From an uncultured bacterium (GTDB taxonomy: Bacteria > Desulfobacterota > Desulfovibrionia > Desulfovibrionales > Desulfovibrionaceae): a stretch of 43,500 nucleotides of DNA. Under the pieces are notes generated by a model. It saw nothing but the letters and a program-made list of their open reading frames with translations. It searched no databases and was not told the origin of the DNA. The first letter of the stretch is position 1, and every line of letters begins with the position of its first letter. Position numbers and translations under genes: made by a program. The stretch spans positions 1-43,500 of the forward strand of contig CAJMLK010000020.1 in assembly GCA_905214305.1 (NCBI GenBank), in the 5' to 3' direction. Of the stretch, positions 24,915-33,158 are shown in pieces.

Positions 24915-26141
24915 ATGACTACCATAAACAGCAATTTTCTTAAGCTTCAGAGCAATTACCTTTTTGCGGATATCGCCCGCAAGGTTTCGGCCTACAGGGA
25001 TGCCAACCCTGACAGGCGCGTTATCAGTCTGGGTATAGGCGATGTTACACGTCCGCTGGTTCCCGCTGTTATTCAGGCCCTGCACAGGGCTGTGGACGAA
25101 ATGGGAGATGCGGCGCATTTTCACGGTTATGGGCCGGAACAGGGCTACGCGTTTTTGCGTGATATCATCATGCAGTATGACTATAAGGCGCGTGGCATTG
25201 CCCTTGATCCTGATGAAATCTTCGTCAGTGATGGCGCAAAGCCTGATGTAGGCAACTTTCAGGAGCTTTTTGCCCAGGACAGCATCGTGGCGGTTACCGA
25301 CCCGGTGTACCCGGTATACGTTGACTCCAATGTCATGGCCGGGCGCTCGGGCGAAATGAAAAACGGGCAGTGGAGCAGGATTGTCTATCTGCCGTGCGTA
25401 AAAGAAAACGATTTCGTACCGGATTTTCCTGCCGTCCGGCCTGATATCATCTACCTCTGTTATCCCAACAACCCCACAGGCACAGTGCTTTCACGTGCAA
25501 CCCTGCAAGGGTGGGTGGATTATGCCAGACGCGAGGGCTGCATCATTCTGTATGACTCAGCCTATGAAGCCTTCATCACCGAAGCCGACATTCCCCACAG
25601 TATTTACGAAATACCAGGTGCGGAAGAAGTGGCTGTGGAGTTTCGCAGCTTTTCCAAAACGGCCGGTTTTACCGGCCTGCGGTGCGCCTATACCGTAGTG
25701 CCCAAGGCTCTGCGCGTCAGTGACGGAAAAAACGGTTCGGTGAGCCTTAACGCGCTTTGGAATCGCCGTCAGTGCACCAAGTACAACGGTTGCCCCTATG
25801 TTGTGCAGCGTGCCGCCGAGGCCGTATACAGCGAGCAGGGACAAAAGGAAGTCATGGGGGTTATTGCGGGCTATCTGCGCAATGCCGCCATGTTGCGCAC
25901 GGCGGCCAATGAAATGGGTTTTGACGTCTATGGCGGCGTGAATGCACCCTATATCTGGGTGCGCGTGCCTGACGACACCGATTCCTGGGGATTCTTTGAC
26001 AAGCTGCTGCAACAGGCGGCGCTGGTCTGCACTCCCGGAGCGGGATTTGGCGTTTCAGGCGAGGGATATGTGCGCCTGACGGCCTTCGGCACGCCCGAAG
26101 ATACGGAAGAAGCCATAAAAAGACTGCGCAATTTGTGCTGA
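24915..26141 (+). CDS. dapL: LL-diaminopimelate aminotransferase
   Basis: PLP enzyme converting tetrahydrodipicolinate directly to LL-diaminopimelate, bypassing the succinylase/acetylase steps. 408 residues, the usual DapL length. The N-terminus NSNFLKLQSNYLFADIARKV is diagnostic for DapL, followed by GIGDVTRPL, HGYGPEQGYAFLR, FVSDGAKPD, YPNNPTGTVLS and the PLP lysine in FRSFSKTAGFTGLRC (about residue 246). It ends with GAGFGVSGEGYVRLTAF. The start has AGAGGA upstream. DapL is typical of Desulfovibrio, chlamydiae, some clostridia and plants. The transcript ends at the palindromic terminator at 26321-26368. Confidence 0.96.
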   Translation: MTTINSNFLKLQSNYLFADIARKVSAYRDANPDRRVISLGIGDVTRPLVPAVIQALHRAVDEMGDAAHFHGYGPEQGYAFLRDIIMQYDYKARGIALDPDEIFVSDGAKPDVGNFQELFAQDSIVAVTDPVYPVYVDSNVMAGRSGEMKNGQWSRIVYLPCVKENDFVPDFPAVRPDIIYLCYPNNPTGTVLSRATLQGWVDYARREGCIILYDSAYEAFITEADIPHSIYEIPGAEEVAVEFRSFSKTAGFTGLRCAYTVVPKALRVSDGKNGSVSLNALWNRRQCTKYNGCPYVVQRAAEAVYSEQGQKEVMGVIAGYLRNAAMLRTAANEMGFDVYGGVNAPYIWVRVPDDTDSWGFFDKLLQQAALVCTPGAGFGVSGEGYVRLTAFGTPEDTEEAIKRLRNLC

Positions 26142-26320
26142 GGCATCGCTTTTTGCTCGCTTGCGACGTGTGCGGAGGGCGCTGAGGCAAAAGGTGTCCC
26201 CACGCAGACTTTTCGAGCCTGACGGTTTCTTTCAGGGTGGAACAGCCGTTGGCATGGTTGTTCCGCCCTGATGCCGTCTGGAGCACAGCTGCGACACGCT
26301 TGTGCGTTTGATGGCGGCAT

Positions 26321-26368
26321 GCCTGTAAAAAACCGGAGACCCTGAAGGGCCTCCGGTTTTTTACAGGC
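26321..26368. terminator. bidirectional terminator between dapL and gdhA
   Basis: Perfect 18-bp stem (26321-26338 with 26351-26368) whose lower half is AAAAAA/TTTTTT, so both strands read GC stem then T run. The loop can form an extra CCCT/AGGG pairing. It separates convergent genes. Confidence 0.93.
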
Positions 26369-26391
26369 AAGGCAGAAAAGGCTTTTGGCCG

Positions 26392-27741
26392 TTATACGCC
26401 CTGCGCAACCATCGCGTTGGCAACCTTGCGGAAACCAGCAATGTTGGCGCCCATCACAAGGTTGCCGGGCTCTCCGAATTCTTTGGCAGTTTCAGCTGCG
26501 CTCATGTAGATATTGCGCATGATTTCGTGCAGTTTGCTGTCCACCTCTTCAAATGACCAGCTTTGCATGCTGGCATTCTGTGCCATTTCAAGCTGGCTGG
26601 TGGCAACGCCGCCGGCATTGGCGGCCTTGGCGGGGCCGTAACAGATGCCCGCCTCAAGGAAGGCATGCACCGCGTCAAGGGTAGAGGGCATGTTGGCCCC
26701 TTCGGCCACACACTGGCAACCGTTGGCAAGCAGAACCCTGGCGTCTTCAAGATTCAGTTCGTTCTGGGTCGCGCAGGGGAATGCGGCATCGCAGGGAACA
26801 GACCACACGGCATTGCGGCCGTCGGCGTATTCACTCACCGGTGTATACACAGCGGAAGAAACCAGGTCGGCGTAGCGGGTGAGGGATTCGCGCTCCACTT
26901 CCTTGATCTGCTTGAGGACATCGAGCTTGATGCCTTCAGCGTCATAGATCATGCCGCGCGAGTCGGAAACGGTAAGCGGGGTGGCCCCTACCTGATAGAG
27001 CTTTTCGCAGCAATAGATGGCCACGTTGCCGGCGCCGGAAACCGTGCATTTTTTGCCTTCAAGGTTCTGGCCTTTGCCTTCGAGCATGCTCTGGGCAAAG
27101 TATACGGCGCCATAGCCGGTGGCCTCGGTACGGGCAAGGGAGCCGCCGAACAGCAGGTTTTTCCCGGTCAGTACGCCTTCATAGCTCTGGGTAAGGCGTT
27201 TGTACTGGCCGAAAAGATAGCCCACCTCGCGTCCGCCGACGCCGATGTCCCCGGCAGGAACGTCAACGGTGGCCCCGATATGGCGGTAAAGTTCGCTCAT
27301 GAAGGCCTGGCAAAAGCGCATGACTTCCATTTCAGACTTGCCCTTGGGGTCAAAGTCCGCCCCGCCCTTGCCGCCGCCAATGGCGAGGCCGGTGAGGGAG
27401 TTTTTGAAAATCTGCTCAAAGCCGAGAAATTTCAGAATACCCTGATTGACGCTCGGGTGAAAACGCAGGCCGCCCTTGTAGGGGCCAATGGCGGAATTGT
27501 ATTGAACACGAAAACCCTTGTTAACCTGAATCTGCCCTTTATCGTCAACCCACTGAACGCGAAATGATATGGTGCGTTCAGGTTCTACAATGCGTTCAAG
27601 AATCTTGTAGCGTTCGTACTGCGGATTTTTGTCCAGCACGGGCTGTAGGCTTTGTAGCACCTCTTGTACAGCTTGCAGGAAGATGGGTTCGTAGGCGTAT
27701 TTATCTTGAAGATTACTCACTACACGCTGTACATAGGACAT
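26392..27741 (-). CDS. gdhA: NADP-type glutamate dehydrogenase
   Basis: Reversible reductive amination of 2-oxoglutarate. 449 residues, the length of hexameric bacterial GdhA. Active-site blocks: KGFRVQYNSAIGPYKGGLRFHPSVN (substrate lysines), GGGKGGADFDPKGKS (catalytic lysine region) and DVPAGDIGVGGREVGYLFG. The nucleotide-binding loop is VSGAGNVAIYCCEKL, with the family's S/GxGNVA form, which points to NADP(H) as in E. coli GdhA. AAGGAG lies at normal spacing. The leader holds a small hairpin (27768-27794) and a TTACT-A-AGTAA palindrome at 27808-27818. With GSIII, GOGAT and AmtB in the window, both high- and low-ammonium routes are encoded within about 18 kb. Confidence 0.96.
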   Translation of the reverse strand: MSYVQRVVSNLQDKYAYEPIFLQAVQEVLQSLQPVLDKNPQYERYKILERIVEPERTISFRVQWVDDKGQIQVNKGFRVQYNSAIGPYKGGLRFHPSVNQGILKFLGFEQIFKNSLTGLAIGGGKGGADFDPKGKSEMEVMRFCQAFMSELYRHIGATVDVPAGDIGVGGREVGYLFGQYKRLTQSYEGVLTGKNLLFGGSLARTEATGYGAVYFAQSMLEGKGQNLEGKKCTVSGAGNVAIYCCEKLYQVGATPLTVSDSRGMIYDAEGIKLDVLKQIKEVERESLTRYADLVSSAVYTPVSEYADGRNAVWSVPCDAAFPCATQNELNLEDARVLLANGCQCVAEGANMPSTLDAVHAFLEAGICYGPAKAANAGGVATSQLEMAQNASMQSWSFEEVDSKLHEIMRNIYMSAAETAKEFGEPGNLVMGANIAGFRKVANAMVAQGV

Positions 27742-28318
27742 TGTCGCTCTCCTTGTGGCGATGGTCAGGAAGCTGTCCTGAAAAGACAGTCCTGTTTTTG
27801 GGGCGGGTTACTAAGTAATCCAAAATTGCGGCGTCTGACAAGGCTTTTCAGGCCCGTAAACCGGCCAGAGAAAAAAATATTTGTGCCCCGCGCAGATATT
27901 TTTTCCGGCATGGCCTGCTACAAAAAATACGCCATGCAGGGCAGCACGTTAGCCCGGCCTCAAGTTCCTTTTCAGGCAACAGGGTGAAATTGCTCCAAAG
28001 GATATGCAAACGTGCTGTACGGGCTTGCCCGCAGTGCCCCCAGGCGTGCAATGCTCAGGCGTGCAATGCCGAGGTGCGTGGCTTTACGCTGTTTGCCGGA
28101 CATGCCTGTCATGCGGCTTGCCGCAACGGTCGGCCAGTCCTTGGGGGGTATACCACAGCGGGGAGAAACGTCCAGCAGCAGGGCAAACCCCACACGAAAT
28201 TCTTTGGCAGGCACAGGCATGAAGCACAGATACTTGTGTCTGGCCGCGACGAGTGGTAGCGTGTGCTAGTAAGAACGCATGCCAATATCCTTCCGCAACG
28301 CATTGTGACAATTCATTC
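27742..28318. other. 577-base divergent intergenic region (gdhA / lapG-like)
   Basis: No gene seen. On the gdhA side, a minus-strand TTGTCA (27841-27836) is a -35 candidate with only a weak -10 at 18 bases. The palindrome TTACTAAGTAA (27808-27818) and stem-loop 27768-27794 lie between it and gdhA. An AT-rich inverted repeat AAAAAATAT/ATATTTTTT (27872-27904) sits in the middle, and a 15-base tandem duplication (28041-28070) further right. No clear promoter or ribosome site is found for the rightward gene at 28319. Confidence 0.4.
28041..28070. repeat. 15-base tandem duplication
   Basis: CAGGCGTGCAATGCT followed directly by CAGGCGTGCAATGCC, differing only at the last base. A third, degraded copy may begin at 28071 (GAGGTGCGTGG). 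Confidence 0.6.
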
Positions 28319-29368
28319 ATGAAGCATTCCCGTATATTACGCGCCTCAATTCTCATCACACTGCTTGTGGCGGTGGTCTTTTTTCTGTCTGCGCTGGCCT
28401 GGCGGCATGTTGCGCCTGCCACTGCCAGAGCCGAGCAGGACTACCGCGCCGAAATAGCCGCCGGCAAGCCCATTGGCGACGCTGTTGCTCCGGAGCGTCC
28501 TCTTTCTGCCGGTCTGGACTCTGTGGACGATGTAAAACCGGCATCTCTGGAAGACGCCGCAGCCCCTCCGCAGCCGCTTGCTACAGCAGCCGAATCCGAG
28601 ACGCCTGACCGCGCTGCGCAGTCCGATAATGACGCCACTCCGGTTCAAGGAGACAGCGCCCCGGTTCAAGGGGATGCAGCCAATGCCCCTGATGACGCTG
28701 ACGGAGCAGAAGAACTTTCCCAGCCCGTCGAGCTTGCGGCCAAATCATCTGCCGAAGAAAGCAGCGCCACACAGGCAAGCGCTGCGCCAAACTCCACTTC
28801 GTCAGGCTCCAAGCTGCATCTTTTTGGTACAGTGGAGTTTAAGCGCCCTTTATCTTCATTGCCGGGCTGGCTTGATGTCCTTAAGCGCAATAAAAAAGAT
28901 CCGATCTTTATTCCCGGAAAGTATTTTAAAAAATCGGTTACATGGGACAGCTTTAAGAAAAATGCCCAGGGTAAAAGCCCTATGGAGCTTTTGCGCTATG
29001 TTAACGGCTTCTGGAATACCTGGCCCTACAAGGAAGACATCAGCAATTGGGGCGTAGAGGACTATTGGGCCATCCCGGCTGAATTCTTGAGAAAGTCAGG
29101 CGACTGTGAAGACTATGCCATCGTCAAATATTTCACCCTCAAAGAACTGGGCATCCCGGCTGAAAATATGCGTATAGTGGTTGTGCGCGACACGTTGCGA
29201 AACCTGGCGCACGCCGTTTTGGCCGTCTATCTGAATGGTGACGCATACATACTTGATAATCTTAGTAATACTGTCTTGTCGCACAGCAGGATCAGGCAGT
29301 ACAGTCCACAGTACTCGGTCAACGAATTTGGCCGCTGGGCGCATCTCAAAGGGCGCAAGCTGAAGTAG
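28319..29368 (+). CDS. LapG-type transglutaminase-like cysteine protease (BTLCP)
   Basis: 349 residues. A signal-anchor or signal peptide (hydrophobic 7-28) is followed by a low-complexity Ala/Pro/Ser/acidic linker (about 40-165, with the repeat PVQGDSAPVQGD) and a catalytic domain (about 180-345). The triad is visible as C263 in GDCEDYA, H298 in LAHAVL and D313 in YILDN, and the Asp-Cys-Glu around the cysteine matches the calcium site of LapG. LapG-type proteases act in the periplasm and clip the N-terminus of a giant surface adhesin to release biofilm cells. The gene is 8 bases upstream of the degenerate HD-GYP protein, a likely regulator partner. The start at 28319 lacks a clear Shine-Dalgarno. 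An in-frame GTG at 28253 is less likely. No adhesin or type I secretion genes are in the window. Confidence 0.87.
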   Translation: MKHSRILRASILITLLVAVVFFLSALAWRHVAPATARAEQDYRAEIAAGKPIGDAVAPERPLSAGLDSVDDVKPASLEDAAAPPQPLATAAESETPDRAAQSDNDATPVQGDSAPVQGDAANAPDDADGAEELSQPVELAAKSSAEESSATQASAAPNSTSSGSKLHLFGTVEFKRPLSSLPGWLDVLKRNKKDPIFIPGKYFKKSVTWDSFKKNAQGKSPMELLRYVNGFWNTWPYKEDISNWGVEDYWAIPAEFLRKSGDCEDYAIVKYFTLKELGIPAENMRIVVVRDTLRNLAHAVLAVYLNGDAYILDNLSNTVLSHSRIRQYSPQYSVNEFGRWAHLKGRKLK

Positions 29369-29376
29369 GAAAATTT

Positions 29377-31473
29377 ATGAAAATTCAAGAGATGGATGTC
29401 CAAAGTGTCGTCGGCAAATACCGGCTGAGAAAAGCAGCAATTGCTGCCGTAAGTTTGGCGCTTTTTCTGGTGACGGCCTCAGTTGCCTACGTGCTTTGTG
29501 CCTTGCAGATCAAATATGCCACGCAGGATGTTCTGCACAACCAGAGAGAGATAGAGCAGGTCTGGCTGGAAAAATCTCTTGAGGTTGTCCGCACATGGCA
29601 TAACAACCTTGTGGAACAGGCACGTTTTGTCAGTACTGCAGAGATGTTCCGCCTGTATGCTGTGGATGTGCGCAATCTTGGGCCTGACGGCGCTGCCCGG
29701 CTTGTCGGGCTTGATGCCCCGGCCAGCAGCAGCGAAGCCCTGCGCTCGCTGGCCGAACAGTTGCCATACATGCAAGACCTGCTTCAGGACTTTGCAAAGA
29801 GCAGGCAATGGACAGCAGCCCGTATTGTTTTGCCTGACGGCCAGTCGCTGATCATGCAGGAACATGCTGAGCCCCTCACGGAAGCGCAGGCAGACATGGT
29901 GCGCAGGGCCACCTCAGGAAAATCCATTGTTTTTGGCCCGGTGCGTACTGTTGGGCAAGAGCTTGTCATGGATCTTGCCGACCCTCTTTATGAGGTGCTC
30001 GGGCAGGGCAGCACCGTGCCGGTGGCAGCGCTGCTGGCTACCGTTCCTGTGGACAGGGCGCTGGTTTCTTTTCTGGCGCTGGGACAGGAGCAGTATCGCG
30101 ACATTCGCCCATCCATTGTGCAGGAGAATGATAAAGGCATGCAGGCAATAAGCCTGCGCGACGGCAAGGCGGAACTGGGCCCGACCTCGGTCGAACTGAA
30201 AGAGGGCAATCTGGCCTTCCAGCGCAGACAGGGTGTTGCAGAGCAGGGTGAAGTATATTCACTGGGAAGCTATGTAAGCGCTTTCAACTGGTGGGTTGTG
30301 GTTGAAGTGCGTGCCGGCATTGTTGATTTCTTTCTGGAAAGCCAGAAGCGGCAAATATATGGTCTGGGCATTCTCGGCAGTCTGGGCGCAGCTCTGCTGA
30401 TGGCCTTTGTGTGGGCCAGCATCGCGGGGCGTTCGTATCGAGCCACTGCCAGACATTTTCAGCGGCTCTATGCGCTTATCAAGCAGCAAAAGCTCATGCT
30501 TGACAGCGTGAATGCTTCCCTTCAGGCAGGCCTTATGCTTGCCGACAGCCGTGGGCAGCTGCAGATGTATAACCCGGCTTTCACCGCCATGACCGGAAAA
30601 AGCGAAGCAGAACTTGTGGGCAGCAATCTTTGCAACGCCTTGCCCGAATCGGCCGCAAAAACGCTTCTGGACGGCATGCGAAAAGTCGTCAAGGAAAACG
30701 TTGAAGGAAGCCTTGAACTTTCTCTGGGCCAATCCAGAGAAGAGCGCCTGTATCGCGTAACGCTTTTTCCTTTTGAAGACAGGTTGATGGAAGAAGCTGC
30801 CGAACCGGGCGGATGCGTTGGCATTTTTCAGGACATTACGGAATTTCGCCGCCGGGCGGAGGCCGCCCGCGAACGTCAGGCCAGCAGTATTGCGGCCCTT
30901 GTACGCGCCATTGAGAGTGTGGACGTCAACCTTATCGGCCATTCACAAAAGATGGAGCAGGTTGTGGATCTGCTTGCCGAAAGCCTTGAGCTTTCTGACA
31001 AGGATAAAGAAACGTTGCGGATTGCCGCCCGGCTTTCACAGGTGGGCAAAATATTTGTGCCGCACCACCTGCTGAGCAAGACAGGAAAGCTCACGCCGGA
31101 AGAGCAAAACGAAGTCATGCGCGCTCCCGAGTATGCTTACAGGGCCTTGTGCGATCTGCGTTTTGGTCTGCCGGTTCCCGATGCTGTATACCAGATGGGC
31201 GAGAGACTCGACGGCACAGGGCAGCCCCGCAAGCTCAGCGGAGATGCCATTACGCCCAATGCGCGCATTCTGGCCGTTGTTAACGCCTTTTGCGCCATGG
31301 TCAGTTCCCGCTCATACCGCGCAGGCATGGAAACTGATGAGGCCATTGCCCTGCTCAGGCGCGATCATGGCTTTGATCAGGGCGTGGTGGCAGCCCTTGC
31401 CGCCTTGCCGGCAGACCGGCTGCAAAAGGCTATCGATGACGTCAAAACCATGCAGACAAAAAGCGAAGAATAA
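29377..31473 (+). CDS. membrane protein with periplasmic sensor, PAS and degenerate HD-GYP domain
   Basis: 698 residues. TM1 is at about 19-43, a large periplasmic region at 44-326, TM2 at 327-350, a PAS domain at about 370-490 (SVNASLQAGLMLADSRGQLQMYN) and an HD-GYP-like domain at 502-690. The HD-GYP fold is recognisable (GKIFVPHHLLSKTGKLTPEEQ, ARILAVVNAFCAMVSSRSYR), but the catalytic set is lost: the HD pair is S554-Q555, the HH pair is Q606-M607, GYP is G615-Q616-P617, and the motif aspartate is N636. Enzymatic c-di-GMP hydrolysis is therefore not expected, and a ligand-binding or scaffold role is inferred. The gene starts 8 bases after the LapG-like stop, with AGGA overlapping that stop, so expression is coupled. 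It resembles an inside-out regulator of the protease, by analogy with LapD or D. vulgaris DvhD. Confidence 0.88.
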   Translation: MKIQEMDVQSVVGKYRLRKAAIAAVSLALFLVTASVAYVLCALQIKYATQDVLHNQREIEQVWLEKSLEVVRTWHNNLVEQARFVSTAEMFRLYAVDVRNLGPDGAARLVGLDAPASSSEALRSLAEQLPYMQDLLQDFAKSRQWTAARIVLPDGQSLIMQEHAEPLTEAQADMVRRATSGKSIVFGPVRTVGQELVMDLADPLYEVLGQGSTVPVAALLATVPVDRALVSFLALGQEQYRDIRPSIVQENDKGMQAISLRDGKAELGPTSVELKEGNLAFQRRQGVAEQGEVYSLGSYVSAFNWWVVVEVRAGIVDFFLESQKRQIYGLGILGSLGAALLMAFVWASIAGRSYRATARHFQRLYALIKQQKLMLDSVNASLQAGLMLADSRGQLQMYNPAFTAMTGKSEAELVGSNLCNALPESAAKTLLDGMRKVVKENVEGSLELSLGQSREERLYRVTLFPFEDRLMEEAAEPGGCVGIFQDITEFRRRAEAARERQASSIAALVRAIESVDVNLIGHSQKMEQVVDLLAESLELSDKDKETLRIAARLSQVGKIFVPHHLLSKTGKLTPEEQNEVMRAPEYAYRALCDLRFGLPVPDAVYQMGERLDGTGQPRKLSGDAITPNARILAVVNAFCAMVSSRSYRAGMETDEAIALLRRDHGFDQGVVAALAALPADRLQKAIDDVKTMQTKSEE

Positions 31474-31529
31474 GCCCCGGCTGTGGCAAGCAGCTTTTTC
31501 CCTGAGCATCTTTGAGCATTCCGGGCATT

Positions 31530-31596
31530 GAAGCATCAGGCCGCCTGTTCGAGCAATCTTACTTTGAAGTTGCCCTGACAGGCGGCCTGATGCTTC
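31530..31596. repeat. 19-bp perfect inverted repeat with 29-base loop
   Basis: Bases 31530-31548 (GAAGCATCAGGCCGCCTGT) are the exact reverse complement of 31578-31596. The loop can add a GCAA/TTGC pairing. It lies 57 bases after the HD-GYP stop. It has no T run (TTCTGGTACTC follows), so it is either an unusual transcript end or a separate palindromic element. Confidence 0.6.
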
Positions 31597-31835
31597 TGGT
31601 ACTCATAAGCCGGGTCAAGAGAAAACCGGCCCAGTTTCATCGGGAATTCAGTCACGCGGCAGTGGCTGCACCCGCCGCGCGGCGTGTCGTGGCCTTGTCA
31701 TGCTGTTGCATGTCTTGATGAACCAAGATGAATTTAAATTATTCAGGGAGGTTAAACTTTTCATTTTTTTTGAAGATAAATTCTTGCCTGTCGGAGCAGT
31801 TTGTAGCAATCTTTTCTTCCCCCCCCTTATCGTGA

Positions 31836-31897
31836 CCGAAACTATCCGCCAGCATGGTTTCGGCAATCCGTCAGGATTGCCCGGCTGTCAGCAGCCG
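31836..31897 (+). ncRNA. candidate structured leader of the GOGAT operon
   Basis: Three consecutive perfect stems: CCGAAAC (31836-31842) with GTTTCGG (31857-31863); GGCAATCC (31862-31869) with GGATTGCC (31874-31881), GTCA loop; and CGGCTG (31882-31887) with CAGCCG (31892-31897), TCAG loop. Stems 2 and 3 abut, so they could stack. I do not recognise a known riboswitch. The first stem competes with the second for two bases. Confidence 0.3.
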
Positions 31898-32051
31898 TAA
31901 CAACCAGCAAATTCGCTCACAGCCTTGCGGCAGCGCCATGCGCTTCACAGGGTTTTCACACTGATCATCCATCGTGCGTACACATCAGCGTTGCGGCTGC
32001 CGCGTATTGCGGGCCGGTCTTTTCGCGACGCTTATTATCGAGGTTACAACC

Positions 32052-33158
32052 ATGTGCAGAATCGGCGCTATCAAAAGCGGAATGCCGGTCCCTCCCTCTG
32101 TGGCACTCAATCTCATGCTGCCGCAGCAGGAAGGTCACGACAATTCCGGCTTTGCCATGATCATGCAGGATTTGGAAGGGGTATTCAGCCATTACAAGAA
32201 CAAGCCCCTGCTTTCACTGGCCTGTACACCGCAGGGTGTGCAGCTTGCCAATGATTTTATGGAAAAAAAGGGCTTTGTTCAGGTGGCTCAGTGGGTTCCT
32301 GACGTAGACAGGCAACCGGGTCTTAAAATTGAGGCCATGCCGCGCTATGTATTCAGAAACTATGATTATCCAGAGATATACCGCTACCGCAAACAAAAAG
32401 AGCGTGAAGACCTGCTGCTTGATACACGGCTTGAGCTGCGGGCCTTGCTGGAAAAAAACCATGCGGGCTTTGTCTACTCATTCTGGCCTGATACCCTGAC
32501 ACTGAAAGAAATCGGTGATCCGGCAGATATCGCCACCTACTTTCGTCTCTGGAATGATGATGAACGCCTTACCGCCAGAAATATTGTTGTTCAGTGCCGC
32601 CAGAACACCAATTATGACATTGTGCGCTATGCGGCGCATCCCTTTTTTCTTCAGGGCCATACTGTATGCGCCAATGGTGAAAACACATTTTTTACCAGAA
32701 ACAAAGAGCTTCAGAGCGCCTTGCACAGAGGTTATGCAGGCTTTGAATCCGATTCGCAGACGTTGCTGTACACCCTGCACTATGTGCTGCATGAGCTTGA
32801 GTGGCCCATAAAATACTTCAAACACGTGATTACACCCCTGCCTTTTGCGGAAGCGGAACAGCGCCCTGACGGCAAGGTGCTTACCCTTATACGGGAATCT
32901 CTGGCCCATCTTGAAATCAATGGTCCCAATGCCATTATCGCTCTTTTGCCGGACGGAAGCCTGATGACCTGCTGCGATTCAAAAAAATTGCGGCCCCTTG
33001 TTGTGGGACGCCATGGGAACATGGTGGCAATCGCCTCCGAGGTCTGCGGGCTGAATGCAATTTTGCCCGACCGCAACGTGGCAGAAGATATCTATCCGCA
33101 TGAGCGGGAAATGGTGGTCGTGGACAATGATCTGGCGGTGCAGCGATGGAATCAGTAA
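32052..33158 (+). CDS. glutamate synthase, glutamine amidotransferase subunit (split GltB domain 1)
   Basis: 368 residues. The start at 32052 (GAGG upstream) makes residue 2 a cysteine, MCRIGAIKSG, which becomes the N-terminal nucleophile of class II (Ntn) glutamine amidotransferases after Met removal. A longer frame from 31974 would bury this cysteine and is wrong. GHDNSGFAMIMQD fits the conserved glutamine-site block, and LPDGSLMTCCDSKKLRPLVVG matches the GltB-type C-terminal part. It releases ammonia from glutamine and passes it to the FMN subunit encoded next. The three separately encoded pieces correspond to domains of one large GltB polypeptide in enteric bacteria and are found split in archaea and several anaerobes. 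It overlaps the next gene by 13 bases. Confidence 0.88.
   Translation: MCRIGAIKSGMPVPPSVALNLMLPQQEGHDNSGFAMIMQDLEGVFSHYKNKPLLSLACTPQGVQLANDFMEKKGFVQVAQWVPDVDRQPGLKIEAMPRYVFRNYDYPEIYRYRKQKEREDLLLDTRLELRALLEKNHAGFVYSFWPDTLTLKEIGDPADIATYFRLWNDDERLTARNIVVQCRQNTNYDIVRYAAHPFFLQGHTVCANGENTFFTRNKELQSALHRGYAGFESDSQTLLYTLHYVLHELEWPIKYFKHVITPLPFAEAEQRPDGKVLTLIRESLAHLEINGPNAIIALLPDGSLMTCCDSKKLRPLVVGRHGNMVAIASEVCGLNAILPDRNVAEDIYPHEREMVVVDNDLAVQRWNQ

Larger units (their letters stand above)
31474..32051. other. 578-base structured region upstream of glutamate synthase
   Basis: No credible gene. A 68-codon frame at 31512-31718 runs through an inverted repeat and has no family character. The region contains the long stem-loop 31530-31596, an AT-rich stretch (31720-31790) where a promoter is likely but no well-spaced consensus is found, and three successive helices at 31836-31897 about 155 bases before the first GOGAT gene. 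Confidence 0.45.

Noticed and set aside
26563..27567. 334-codon plus-strand frame opposite gdhA
   Set aside because: Antisense shadow of a highly conserved gene; Gly/Ala/His-rich translation without family motifs.
27872..27904. AAAAAATAT/ATATTTTTT repeat as a terminator
   Set aside because: The stem is only A-T pairs and it lies between divergent promoters, so curved or UP-element-like DNA is a better reading.
31512..31718. 68-codon frame downstream of the HD-GYP gene
   Set aside because: It reads through both arms of the 19-bp inverted repeat and ends in a Cys/Ala-rich tail; no ribosome site was seen.
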